Positions 1-6,841 of a stretch of DNA of 25,934 nucleotides are shown here, in pieces (position 1 is the stretch's first letter; every line of letters starts with the position of its first letter). Under the pieces are notes generated by a model, which worked only from the letters and a program-made list of their open reading frames with translations, searched no databases and was not told the origin of the DNA. The DNA is from an uncultured Verrucomicrobiales bacterium (GTDB taxonomy: Bacteria; Verrucomicrobiota; Verrucomicrobiia; Verrucomicrobiales; Akkermansiaceae): positions 1 to 25,934 of the forward strand of contig CALABM010000175.1 in NCBI GenBank assembly GCA_937885815.1. The letters run 5' to 3'. The position numbers were made by a program, and so were the translations under genes.

Positions 1-370
1 CCGCCTTCACTTTGCAATCCGGCGGGAATGCCCATGAATACAGCGGTACTTCACCACCGATGCACAGCGGCAAATCCAGCTGGCTGGTCTGATAATTCTT
101 GGGCATGTCCGCGTAGAAATAGTTCTTACGGTCCCACTTGGAAACGGGGGGCATGCTGCAGCCCAGCATCAAACCGGTGAGGACGGTACGCTCAATGGCA
201 AACTTATTAAGCACAGGCAGTGCGCCGGGCATGCCAAGGCATGTCGGGCACACGTTGGTATTCGGCTCATATCCGAAGCCGGCCTTGCAGGAACAGAACA
301 TCTTGGTGGCGGTCTTAATCTGGCAATGAACTTCCAGACCAATTGTCACAAGGTAATCAGAAACAGGCAT
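1..370 (-). CDS. gatB: Aspartyl/glutamyl-tRNA(Asn/Gln) amidotransferase subunit B, partial (C-terminus beyond the left edge)
   Basis: Only the first 123 residues are present; the gene runs off the left edge. The N-terminus reads IGLEVHCQIKTATKMFCSC, followed by PNTNVCPTCLGMPGALPVLN and DRKNYFYADMPKNYQ, which are signature blocks of GatB. The zinc-site cysteines of the family are visible as CxC (C26, C28) and CxxC (C41, C44). GatB is the kinase/transamidation subunit of the cytosolic GatCAB complex, which converts Glu-tRNA(Gln) and/or Asp-tRNA(Asn) to the amidated forms. It starts 29 nt after the stop of the exported protein upstream on the same strand, so it may be co-transcribed with it. No Shine-Dalgarno sequence is evident before the ATG. 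gatA and gatC are not in the window. Confidence 0.95.
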   Translation of the reverse strand, partial: MPVSDYLVTIGLEVHCQIKTATKMFCSCKAGFGYEPNTNVCPTCLGMPGALPVLNKFAIERTVLTGLMLGCSMPPVSKWDRKNYFYADMPKNYQTSQLDLPLCIGGEVPLYSWAFPPDCKVKA

Positions 371-399
371 TGTGCTGAGGGGGTTATTGTCTATAGTAA

Positions 400-1332
400 T
401 TAATTTGAAGTAGTGGCATTCTCACGGAGGGCATCATGTAAATCAGACCGGAAACATTCGTCGAACACGGTACCGAACCATTGGCTGTGAGTGGCGCCCA
501 GGCTTTCATACAGAAGATCCAAGGCATCAGAAAACTTATCGTACGAAGAATCCTCGTACCCGGGCAGAGAGGCAATACGCACAATCTCTGAGCGGATGTT
601 CCAGAGGAGAGGCTCTATGGGTGCATATGCATCCTGAGCTTTACGCTCAGAAGCGGGAGAAAACGAACGATTAGCCAACGCATTATCGGGCCTGAGCTCA
701 TTCAGGCGCTTCGACAATGCGAGAATCCGCTCCACCACATTATCCGCTGAGCGAGAATCCTGCACACACTGCAAAACTTCCACAACCTCGCGGTCAGGCG
801 CCTCCAAATTTTTGAAACGAGCCAGCTCCAAACGGGCTTCTCTCTCCGTGAGAGGCGGGCCGGGTACGGACAGACCATCCACCACATCGGCATCTATCAG
901 CCCAGCTTCAACAGCGCGATGGAAGCAAGCTATCATCTGCGCGGAGCCGTAACAACGAGCACGAGCCAAACTCACAAACTCTGAATGCAGCTCCTCCAAG
1001 GATTCCGCAATTCGGTAGTGAAGCATATCAAGTGCCTCTAAATCCTGACCAAGTCCATCAGCAGCAAAAAGGCTGTTACTGATAATCTCGGATTTAGTAA
1101 TGAGCTCATCAAAGCGAGCAACGGCAGAATCTGCACTACTACGATCCGTAATGGCAGAGAGGAGGAACCACATTTCATTGGTTACCTGCAACAACTCATT
1201 ACCTACGCTTTCAGGCTTATTATCAGTCACCCCCACAGTGTCCGCACTCACATCGGCATTCTCGGCAACTGCAGTGGGCACATTAAATCCCAGCAGAAGA
1301 GCAGAACTGGCGGTAAAGAGCGGATGCTTCAT
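400..1332 (-). CDS. Exported protein of unknown function with a duplicated ~100-residue domain
   Basis: I do not recognise this family. The frame is open further upstream, but the ATG at 1332 (310 aa) is preferred because it gives a signal peptide (MKHPLFTASSALLLGF..., likely cleavage near AVA-EN at residues 21-25) and because a promoter lies just upstream. The mature part is polar, predicted helical and without membrane segments, so probably periplasmic. Two segments resemble each other: residues ~46-145 and ~181-280. The best match is DRSSADSAVARFDELI (63-78) against DSRSADNVVERILALS (192-207); a second is SEFVSLARARCYGSA (117-131) against SEIVRIASLPGYEDS (248-262). The only cysteines are C127, C136, C189 and C293. 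It lies upstream of gatB and divergent from trpB, and neither neighbour suggests a role. Confidence 0.7.
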   Translation of the reverse strand: MKHPLFTASSALLLGFNVPTAVAENADVSADTVGVTDNKPESVGNELLQVTNEMWFLLSAITDRSSADSAVARFDELITKSEIISNSLFAADGLGQDLEALDMLHYRIAESLEELHSEFVSLARARCYGSAQMIACFHRAVEAGLIDADVVDGLSVPGPPLTEREARLELARFKNLEAPDREVVEVLQCVQDSRSADNVVERILALSKRLNELRPDNALANRSFSPASERKAQDAYAPIEPLLWNIRSEIVRIASLPGYEDSSYDKFSDALDLLYESLGATHSQWFGTVFDECFRSDLHDALRENATTSN

Positions 1333-1342
1333 TGTCGCGAGT

Positions 1343-1370
1343 ATTATACTCCTCTCGTCAATTTTTTCAA
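1343..1370 (-). promoter_or_regulatory. Sigma-70-type promoter for the exported protein
   Basis: On the minus strand there is TTGAAA (1365-1370), a 16-nt spacer and TATAAT (1343-1348). The -10 box ends 10 nt before the ATG at 1332, which predicts a leader of only about 3-4 nt. The AGGAG in the spacer would then not be part of the mRNA. It excludes the upstream ATG at 1389 as start. Confidence 0.6.
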
Positions 1371-1432
1371 GCCGAGAATACACAAACAAGTAAAAAACTT
1401 CACTAATGAACTCATACCGACATGATTTTGAC

Positions 1433-1461
1433 TTGTCATGACAGGTCCCATGAGCTAGAAT
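1433..1461 (+). promoter_or_regulatory. Sigma-70-type promoter for trpB with an overlapping palindrome
   Basis: TTGTCA (1433-1438), a 17-nt spacer and TAGAAT (1456-1461) give a predicted start near 1468 and a leader of about 22 nt. The 10-bp perfect palindrome TGTCATGACA (1434-1443) overlaps the -35 box and could be an operator. No Shine-Dalgarno sequence is seen before the ATG; the leader ends in a T-rich stretch. Confidence 0.55.
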
Positions 1462-1489
1462 ACCCGCGCTCTCATAATTTTTTTAGTCT

Positions 1490-2707
1490 ATGGATTTCAG
1501 AACATATCTCCGGCACCACCCGGACAAGAATGGTTTTTACGGGCGCTTTGGCGGCGCCTATTTGCCGGCCGAGCTTGAGCCCGCCTTCAAGGAAATCACG
1601 GAAGCGTACAACAGCATTTGCCACTCAGCTCAGTTCATCAACGAGCTGCGCCGCATCCGCAAGCAATTCCAAGGCCGCCCCACTCCCGTATATCACTGCG
1701 AACGCCTCTCCCGCCTTAATGGAGGTGCCCAGATTTATCTGAAACGCGAAGACCTGAACCACACCGGAGCACATAAACTGAACCACTGCATGGGTGAAGG
1801 CCTGCTGGCCAAGTTCATGGGCAAGAAGAAGATTATTGCTGAAACCGGTGCCGGCCAACACGGTGTGGCATTGGCCACGGCAGCGGCCTACTTCGGGCTA
1901 GAGTGTGAGATTCACATGGGCGAAGTTGATATCGCCAAGCAGGCACCGAACGTCACTCGCATGAAGATGCTGGGTGCAAACGTGGTATGCGTGAAGCACG
2001 GTCTGCGTACCCTCAAGGAAGCAGTAGACTCCGCCTTTGAAGCCTACCAGCGTGATTACAAGACCGCTATCTACTGCATCGGTTCCGTGCTCGGCCCGCA
2101 CCCCTTCCCAATGATGGTGAGAGACTTCCAGATGGTGGTAGGCGCTGAAGCCAGAGAACAGTTCATTGAGATGACCGGCATTCTTCCGGATGTGGTATGC
2201 GCCTGCGTGGGCGGTGGCTCTAACGCCATGGGTATGTTCCCTGCCTTCTTGGATGACCCGGTGGACATCTACGGCATTGAGCCCATGGGCAAGAGCGAAA
2301 AGCTCGGTGACCATGCAGCTTCCATGAAATATGGTGAGGAAGGCATCATGCACGGCTTCAACAGCATCATGCTAAAGGGCGAGGATAACGAGCCTGCACC
2401 GGTATACTCCATCGCCAGTGGTCTGGATTACCCCTCCGTTGGCCCGGAGCACGCATACCTGCGTGACATTGGTCGCGTGAAGTATGATGGTGTATCCGAT
2501 GCCGAGGCCGTAGACGCCTTCTTCAAGCTGAGCCGTTATGAAGGTATCATCCCTGCTCTGGAAAGCTCCCACGCTGTAGCCTTCGCCATGCGCAAGGCCC
2601 GTGAGATGGGCACAGGCGCCATTCTGGCGAACTGCTCCGGCCGCGGTGATAAGGACGTGGATTACATCGCCGAGCACTACGGCTACGGCGAGCAGTACAA
2701 GTTCTGA
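1490..2707 (+). CDS. trpB: Tryptophan synthase beta chain
   Basis: This 405-aa protein is a full-length TrpB, the PLP enzyme that joins indole to serine to make tryptophan in the cytosol. The PLP lysine is K96 in NHTGAHKLNH, the catalytic glutamate is E118 in ETGAGQHGVA, and the phosphate-binding loop is GGGSNA (241-246). GPHPFP, YSIASGLDYPSVGPEHA and EGIIPALESSHA match family blocks. Small departures from the usual text are HKLNH for HKINN and GSVLGPHPFP for GSVAGPHPYP, which look conservative. TrpB normally works as an alpha2beta2 complex with TrpA. No trpA or other trp gene is adjacent: the neighbours are a divergent exported protein and a convergent mrp, so the gene appears as a single-gene unit with its own promoter and terminator. 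The main TrpB is more likely than the TrpB2 paralogue, given the overall fit. Confidence 0.95.
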   Translation: MDFRTYLRHHPDKNGFYGRFGGAYLPAELEPAFKEITEAYNSICHSAQFINELRRIRKQFQGRPTPVYHCERLSRLNGGAQIYLKREDLNHTGAHKLNHCMGEGLLAKFMGKKKIIAETGAGQHGVALATAAAYFGLECEIHMGEVDIAKQAPNVTRMKMLGANVVCVKHGLRTLKEAVDSAFEAYQRDYKTAIYCIGSVLGPHPFPMMVRDFQMVVGAEAREQFIEMTGILPDVVCACVGGGSNAMGMFPAFLDDPVDIYGIEPMGKSEKLGDHAASMKYGEEGIMHGFNSIMLKGEDNEPAPVYSIASGLDYPSVGPEHAYLRDIGRVKYDGVSDAEAVDAFFKLSRYEGIIPALESSHAVAFAMRKAREMGTGAILANCSGRGDKDVDYIAEHYGYGEQYKF

Positions 2708-2723
2708 TAAATCAGTACTCTTT

Positions 2724-2770
2724 ATACGAAAAACCCCTGCTGCGTAACTCGCAGCAGGGGTTTTTCGTAT
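2724..2770. terminator. Bidirectional intrinsic terminator between trpB and mrp
   Basis: This is a perfect 21-bp inverted repeat (2724-2744 and 2750-2770) with a 5-nt TAACT loop. The GC-rich core CCCCTGCTGCG is flanked by an A5 run on the left and a T5 run on the right, so it can end transcription in both directions. It lies between the convergent stops of trpB (2707) and mrp (2795). Confidence 0.95.
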
Positions 2771-2794
2771 ATCAAACTTACGCAGGAAGACGAT

Positions 2795-3868
2795 TTACTC
2801 GCCAAGCACACTGGCCAGCATGGAAGCAACGCCCTGGAATGCAGCGGAAACCATGCTCTGCCCCGGATCCTTCAGCGCCACGGGTGCACCTTCATCACCG
2901 CAGGCACGAGTCTCCATATCCAGCGGAATACGGCCAAGCAAGGGCACACCGAGCTTCTGAGCTTCACGCTCACCACCACCTTCACCGAAGATGTTATAAA
3001 TGAGACCATCACTCGGGCAGACGAAGTAGCTCATATTCTCGATAATGCCCAGAATGGGAGTCTCTACGCGCTGGAAGAGGCCCACAGCCTTGCGAGCATC
3101 AATGAGAGCCACCTCCTGCGGAGTTGTAACAACCACCACGCCGGAGAGATCCACCGTCTGCACAATGGTAAGCTGAATATCGCCCGTGCCGGGAGGCATA
3201 TCAAGAATAAGGAAATCAAGGCCACCCCACTCCACATCACGCAGGAACTGCTGCACGTATCGAGTAGCCAGAGGGCCACGAACGGCCACGGGAGAAGCCT
3301 CATCAATCATGAGCCCCATGGACAGAATCTTCACGCCGTGAGCCTCCACAGGAAGGAACTGCTCCTTATCAGAGCAACCCGGGCGCTCTTTGGTGCCGAA
3401 CATCAGGGCCATGGAGGGGCCGTAGATATCCAAATCCAGAAGACCGGTCTTATAACCAAGGCGAGAAAGGGCCACTGCCAGATTAGCAGATACCGTGCTC
3501 TTACCCACACCACCCTTGCCGGAAGATACGGCAATAACGTGCTTCACACCGGGTACACTGGACTTCCAGTCAGAGGGGTCATCATTAGAGGCGACCCTAT
3601 TGCTCTTGGGAGCATGGTGCTCAATATTAACATCCAGCTTCTTTACGCCGGGAAGCTCTTTAACTGTGGCCATCACGTTCTCATAAATGAAACGAGGCAC
3701 ATCAGCGTTCTTACTCTCAATCAGCAGCTCAATAACCACAGCACCATCCGGAGAAACGGTGATATCCTTCACCAGACCAAAGGATACAATATCGCGGCTG
3801 AAGCCGGGATACTTCACCGTGGTGAGCGCAGCACGTACAAGTGCGGGAGATAATTCAGGTTGACTCAT
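2795..3868 (-). CDS. mrp: Mrp/ApbC-type iron-sulfur cluster carrier ATPase
   Basis: The 357-aa protein has an N-terminal MIP18/DUF59 domain (about residues 5-85), a linker, and a P-loop ATPase domain of the Mrp/NBP35 family. The deviant Walker A is SSGKGGVGKST (115-125); DLDIYGPS and LDMPPGTGD follow as expected. The family carries [4Fe-4S] clusters to apo-proteins, with the cluster held between two monomers by a CxxC motif. Here that motif reads MSYFVCPSDG: C284 is kept but the second cysteine is Asp287. Variants of this motif occur in some lineages, so function is not excluded. It starts 10 nt after the stop of terC and probably shares its mRNA. No Shine-Dalgarno sequence is visible. NadA in this window is one kind of Fe-S client, but no link is shown. 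Confidence 0.92.
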   Translation of the reverse strand: MSQPELSPALVRAALTTVKYPGFSRDIVSFGLVKDITVSPDGAVVIELLIESKNADVPRFIYENVMATVKELPGVKKLDVNIEHHAPKSNRVASNDDPSDWKSSVPGVKHVIAVSSGKGGVGKSTVSANLAVALSRLGYKTGLLDLDIYGPSMALMFGTKERPGCSDKEQFLPVEAHGVKILSMGLMIDEASPVAVRGPLATRYVQQFLRDVEWGGLDFLILDMPPGTGDIQLTIVQTVDLSGVVVVTTPQEVALIDARKAVGLFQRVETPILGIIENMSYFVCPSDGLIYNIFGEGGGEREAQKLGVPLLGRIPLDMETRACGDEGAPVALKDPGQSMVSAAFQGVASMLASVLGE

Positions 3869-3878
3869 GACAGTAATC

Positions 3879-4748
3879 TTATGCGTTTTTCTTAAAAAGC
3901 TTCCAAGGAGTAATGATAGCGTGTACTGTCACAGCAAAGGCCGTGCAAAGGGAGCGGAACACTACCACAGCCGGACGCAGCACGGCATGTACAGCTCGAT
4001 ACTTTTCGTACACAATACTCAGGGCAACAATTGCCACGATAATGATAAACTTGGGCCCCACGGACATATGCCAATGAATATCCCATGCACTCTCCAGAAC
4101 CAGAGACACCGTCATCACAAAACCAACGAAGCCCACCAGCACGAAGGCAACATGCCCCAGCACAGGATGACGGGCTATGATATCAATGCACCAGCCGGCT
4201 ACAATTCGCAGCGCAGCGATACCGATGAACACGCCTAAGCAAACAACCCAGATGTGAAGCTCCTCCGGAATACCCTTAGAACCGGCCACTACACCCACAG
4301 CAGCAACCACATTATCAAGAGAAAGGGAAAGATCCATGAGCTCAATACTGCAAATTGTAGCAATAAAGCCCTTACCGGCTGTCTTAGCGGCAGCAGTTGC
4401 GGCATCCTCAACGTGAACAGCCTTCTTGAACTGCAGATGGTCACAAGCGAGGTATATCAGATAAATGGCACCGAACCACTTCACCCACTCATTGTGCATG
4501 AGCCAGGAAACAAGAGCAAGAGCAATACCACGGAACAGGTAGGCGCCAATCAACCCCCAACGCAACGCGGCTTTCTGCTGGTGCTTAGGAAGATGAGATG
4601 CCATAGCGGCAATCCCGAGCGCATTATCAACAGAAAGAAGCCCCTCAATAAGCACAAGGCTCACAATCACCATTCCGGCATCCATAAGGAACAAACTCCA
4701 GTTCTGAGATACCAGCTCAAAGGCAGAACTCAAATCAGCAATAGGCAT
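3879..4748 (-). CDS. TerC-family integral membrane protein (probable metal exporter)
   Basis: This 289-aa protein has about seven hydrophobic segments and the two signature acidic/Asn motifs of TerC proteins: EGLLSVDNALGIAAM (35-49) and LMDLSLSLDNVVAAVGV (137-153). These sit in membrane helices and are thought to line the metal path. TerC relatives have been linked to manganese export during metallation of exocytoplasmic proteins and to tellurite resistance; which applies here cannot be read from sequence. A short hydrophilic segment (about 107-127, AVHVEDAATAAAKTAGKG) separates the two halves. The protein ends in a basic cytosolic tail (KLFKKNA). It is the first gene of a two-gene unit with mrp, 10 nt apart. 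Confidence 0.88.
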   Translation of the reverse strand: MPIADLSSAFELVSQNWSLFLMDAGMVIVSLVLIEGLLSVDNALGIAAMASHLPKHQQKAALRWGLIGAYLFRGIALALVSWLMHNEWVKWFGAIYLIYLACDHLQFKKAVHVEDAATAAAKTAGKGFIATICSIELMDLSLSLDNVVAAVGVVAGSKGIPEELHIWVVCLGVFIGIAALRIVAGWCIDIIARHPVLGHVAFVLVGFVGFVMTVSLVLESAWDIHWHMSVGPKFIIIVAIVALSIVYEKYRAVHAVLRPAVVVFRSLCTAFAVTVHAIITPWKLFKKNA

Positions 4749-4754
4749 GCGCCG

Positions 4755-4783
4755 AGCCTATCACATCCTTTTGGCATTTGCAA
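4755..4783 (-). promoter_or_regulatory. Promoter for terC-mrp, predicted leaderless
   Basis: On the minus strand TTGCAA (4778-4783), a 17-nt spacer and TAGGCT (4755-4760) are followed by only 6 nt before the ATG at 4748. Transcription would begin at or next to the A of the ATG. A short inverted repeat, TTTGGC/GCCAAA (4770-4775 and 4784-4789), brackets the -35 box. Confidence 0.6.
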
Positions 4784-4833
4784 GCCAAACATCTGACTTC
4801 TCATCTCTTTTTACATGAAAACACAACTTGGGC

Positions 4834-4862
4834 TTGCTTGCAGATTACTTTTCTGATAGGAT
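4834..4862 (+). promoter_or_regulatory. Promoter for the UDP-glucuronate decarboxylase gene
   Basis: TTGCTT (4834-4839), a 17-nt spacer and TAGGAT (4857-4862) are followed by 9 nt before the ATG at 4872. The predicted leader is about 2-3 nt. The promoter is back-to-back with that of terC. Confidence 0.55.
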
Positions 4863-4871
4863 AAAGCAAGC

Positions 4872-5819
4872 ATGAAAAACATACTCGTCACAGGCGGAAC
4901 CGGCTTCATCGGCGCCAACCTTTGCCACAGACTCATCAACGAAGGACACCGCGTCATCTGCCTAGATAATAACTATACAGGCTCTATAGCAAACGTAGAA
5001 GATTTGTTACCACACCCGAATTTCAGCTTTGTGGAGCATGATGTCATTGAGCCTTGGGACTGCGAAGAACCGCTGGACTACATCTACAACCTTGCTTGCC
5101 CGGCCTCCCCGCCCTTCTATCAGGGAAGCCGCTCCATTTTCACCACCAAGACCTGCGTGCTCGGCGCTCTGAACATGCTTGAACTCGCCAAACGGAAGGG
5201 AGCTCGCATTCTGCAAAGCTCCACCTCCGAGGTGTATGGCGACCCCATTGAACACCCGCAGCCGGAATCTTACCGCGGCAATGTGAACCCCATCGGCATT
5301 CGTGCCTGCTATGATGAAGGTAAACGCTGCGCTGAAAGTCTTTTCTTTGATTACAACCGCCATGAGGGGGTAGACATTCGCGTTATCCGTATTTTCAACA
5401 CCTACGGTCCCTACATGAACCCCGAGGACGGCCGCGTGGTTTCCAACTTCATCTGTCAGGCCCTGCGTGGTGAGGATATCACCATTTATGGCGAAGGCCA
5501 GCAAACACGCTCCTTCCAGTACATTGATGACCTTATCGAAGGCATGGTGCGCATGATGGAAAATGAGGTTGGATTTATTGGCCCGGTGAACATCGGTAAC
5601 CCCGGTGAGTTCACCATTCGCCAGCTGGCCGAAAAGGTACTGGAGAAAATTCCCACCGGAGGCAAGCTCGTGTTCCGCCCGCTGCCCGCGGATGACCCCA
5701 CTCAGCGCAAGCCTGATATCTCCGTTGCCAAGGAAAAACTCGGCTGGGCTCCCACCATAGCGCTGAACGAAGGTCTGGATAAGACTATCGCCTACTTCCG
5801 GAAAGCCATCGGGAAATAA
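4872..5819 (+). CDS. UDP-glucuronate decarboxylase (UDP-xylose synthase), SDR family
   Basis: This 315-aa extended short-chain dehydrogenase has the Rossmann motif GGTGFIG (8-14) with an acidic D32 ending strand 2, as expected for NAD. The decarboxylase-specific blocks are clear: STSEVYGDP (117-125, with E120), NVNPIGIRACYDEGKR (137-152, catalytic Y147 and K151) and GEGQQTRSFQYIDDL. Bacterial soluble UXS enzymes are about 310-320 aa, so the length is right. The reaction converts UDP-glucuronate to UDP-xylose and CO2, with NAD recycled in the active site; the product feeds cell-surface polysaccharides. A UDP-glucose dehydrogenase to supply the substrate is not in the window. A related SDR activity such as dTDP-glucose dehydratase is less likely because of the NVNPIG and YDEGK context. 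Confidence 0.88.
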   Translation: MKNILVTGGTGFIGANLCHRLINEGHRVICLDNNYTGSIANVEDLLPHPNFSFVEHDVIEPWDCEEPLDYIYNLACPASPPFYQGSRSIFTTKTCVLGALNMLELAKRKGARILQSSTSEVYGDPIEHPQPESYRGNVNPIGIRACYDEGKRCAESLFFDYNRHEGVDIRVIRIFNTYGPYMNPEDGRVVSNFICQALRGEDITIYGEGQQTRSFQYIDDLIEGMVRMMENEVGFIGPVNIGNPGEFTIRQLAEKVLEKIPTGGKLVFRPLPADDPTQRKPDISVAKEKLGWAPTIALNEGLDKTIAYFRKAIGK

Positions 5820-5842
5820 CCCCGCAAGTTCATAAGTAAAAG

Positions 5843-5887
5843 AGCACCATCGGCTGATTTGCATTGACAAAAGTGGCCGATGGTGCT
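5843..5887. repeat. 12-bp perfect inverted repeat enclosing the nadA -35 box
   Basis: AGCACCATCGGC (5843-5854) and its exact reverse complement (5876-5887) are separated by 21 nt. The loop holds the TTGACA of the nadA promoter, and the right arm covers the spacer and the first base of the -10 box. It may be an operator for nadA, or a hairpin at the 3' end of the upstream transcript, although no T-run follows it. Confidence 0.7.
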
Positions 5888-5892
5888 AGTCT
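5864..5892 (+). promoter_or_regulatory. Promoter for nadA-midA-menE, predicted leaderless
   Basis: A consensus TTGACA (5864-5869), a 17-nt spacer and TAGTCT (5887-5892) are followed by 6 nt before the ATG at 5899. Transcription is predicted to start at the initiation codon. Confidence 0.75.
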
Positions 5893-5898
5893 CTGTAC

Positions 5899-6831
5899 AT
5901 GTCAAACGCAGATTTGATTCAGCAGATTGAGCAGCTCAAAAAAGAGCGCAATGCCATCATCCTTGCCCACAGCTACCAGCGCCCCGAAATACAGGATTTA
6001 GCCGACTTCGTGGGAGATTCCCTCGCCCTGGCGCGAAAGGCCCAAGAGACAGAATGTGATGTTATCGTGTTCTGCGGCGTTCATTTTATGGCAGAGACGG
6101 CCTGTATTCTGAATCCATCACGCAAGGTACTGCTGCCGGATATGGATGCAGCCTGCTCACTGGAACAATCCTGCCCTGCTGAGGAACTTGCTGCGTATCT
6201 AGAGGCAAACAAAGAAAAGAATTACTATGTGGTGGCATACGTAAACTGCTCCATCGGCGTGAAAGCTCTGGCGGACGTCATTGTTACCAGTGGCAACTCT
6301 CAGAGAATCATTGAAACAGCCCCCACAGACCGCCCCATTCTTTTCGTGCCGGATCAGAACCTCGGCGCATGGACAGCCCGCCGTGTGGGCCGTGAAATGA
6401 CGCTGTGGAATGGTGCCTGCCATGTACACCAGCGTTTCACGCGCGATCAGGTGCTCACCATGAAGGAGCAGTACCCGGATGCTGAAGTCGTATGCCACCC
6501 TGAGTGCCAGGAAGTTATCCGCCTGCTTTCTGACCACATCTGCTCAACCGAGAAAATGATACCCTACTGCAGCGAGAGCGCTGCCCAGCGTTTCATTATC
6601 GTAACGGAAAGCGGCATCCTGCACCGCCTGCGCAAACTCGTTCCCGGAAAAGAGTTCATCGGAGTTGCAGCGGACAAATGCTCCTGCGCAGAATGCGAGT
6701 ACATGAAGCTGAACACGCTGGAAAAAATCCGCAATTGCCTGAGGGATATGAGCCCAGAGGTGAGTGTACCGGAAGAGCTGCGCCTGCGTGCCGAAAAGCC
6801 GCTTCTGCGCATGCTGGAGCTTTCCAAATAA
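5899..6831 (+). CDS. nadA: Quinolinate synthase A
   Basis: The 310-aa protein is a complete NadA, the [4Fe-4S] enzyme that condenses iminoaspartate with dihydroxyacetone phosphate to quinolinate in de novo NAD synthesis. Family blocks include ILAHSYQRPEIQDLADFVGD near the start, DMDAACSLEQSC (81-92), VPDQNLGAW and CHPEC. The three cluster ligands are expected to be C86, C203 and one of the cysteines in CSCAEC (C261, C263, C266). NTLEKI near the end is typical. nadB and nadC are not visible in the window. It is first in an apparent operon: midA begins 10 nt after its stop. The start is fixed by the promoter, whose -10 box lies 6 nt before the ATG. Confidence 0.96.
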   Translation: MSNADLIQQIEQLKKERNAIILAHSYQRPEIQDLADFVGDSLALARKAQETECDVIVFCGVHFMAETACILNPSRKVLLPDMDAACSLEQSCPAEELAAYLEANKEKNYYVVAYVNCSIGVKALADVIVTSGNSQRIIETAPTDRPILFVPDQNLGAWTARRVGREMTLWNGACHVHQRFTRDQVLTMKEQYPDAEVVCHPECQEVIRLLSDHICSTEKMIPYCSESAAQRFIIVTESGILHRLRKLVPGKEFIGVAADKCSCAECEYMKLNTLEKIRNCLRDMSPEVSVPEELRLRAEKPLLRMLELSK

Positions 6832-6841
6832 AGACTGGAGT

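Noticed and set aside
1351..1363. TTGACG (1352-1357 region) as the -35 box of the exported protein
   Set aside because: It is only 7 nt from the TATAAT; TTGAAA at 1365-1370 with a 16-nt spacer fits better.
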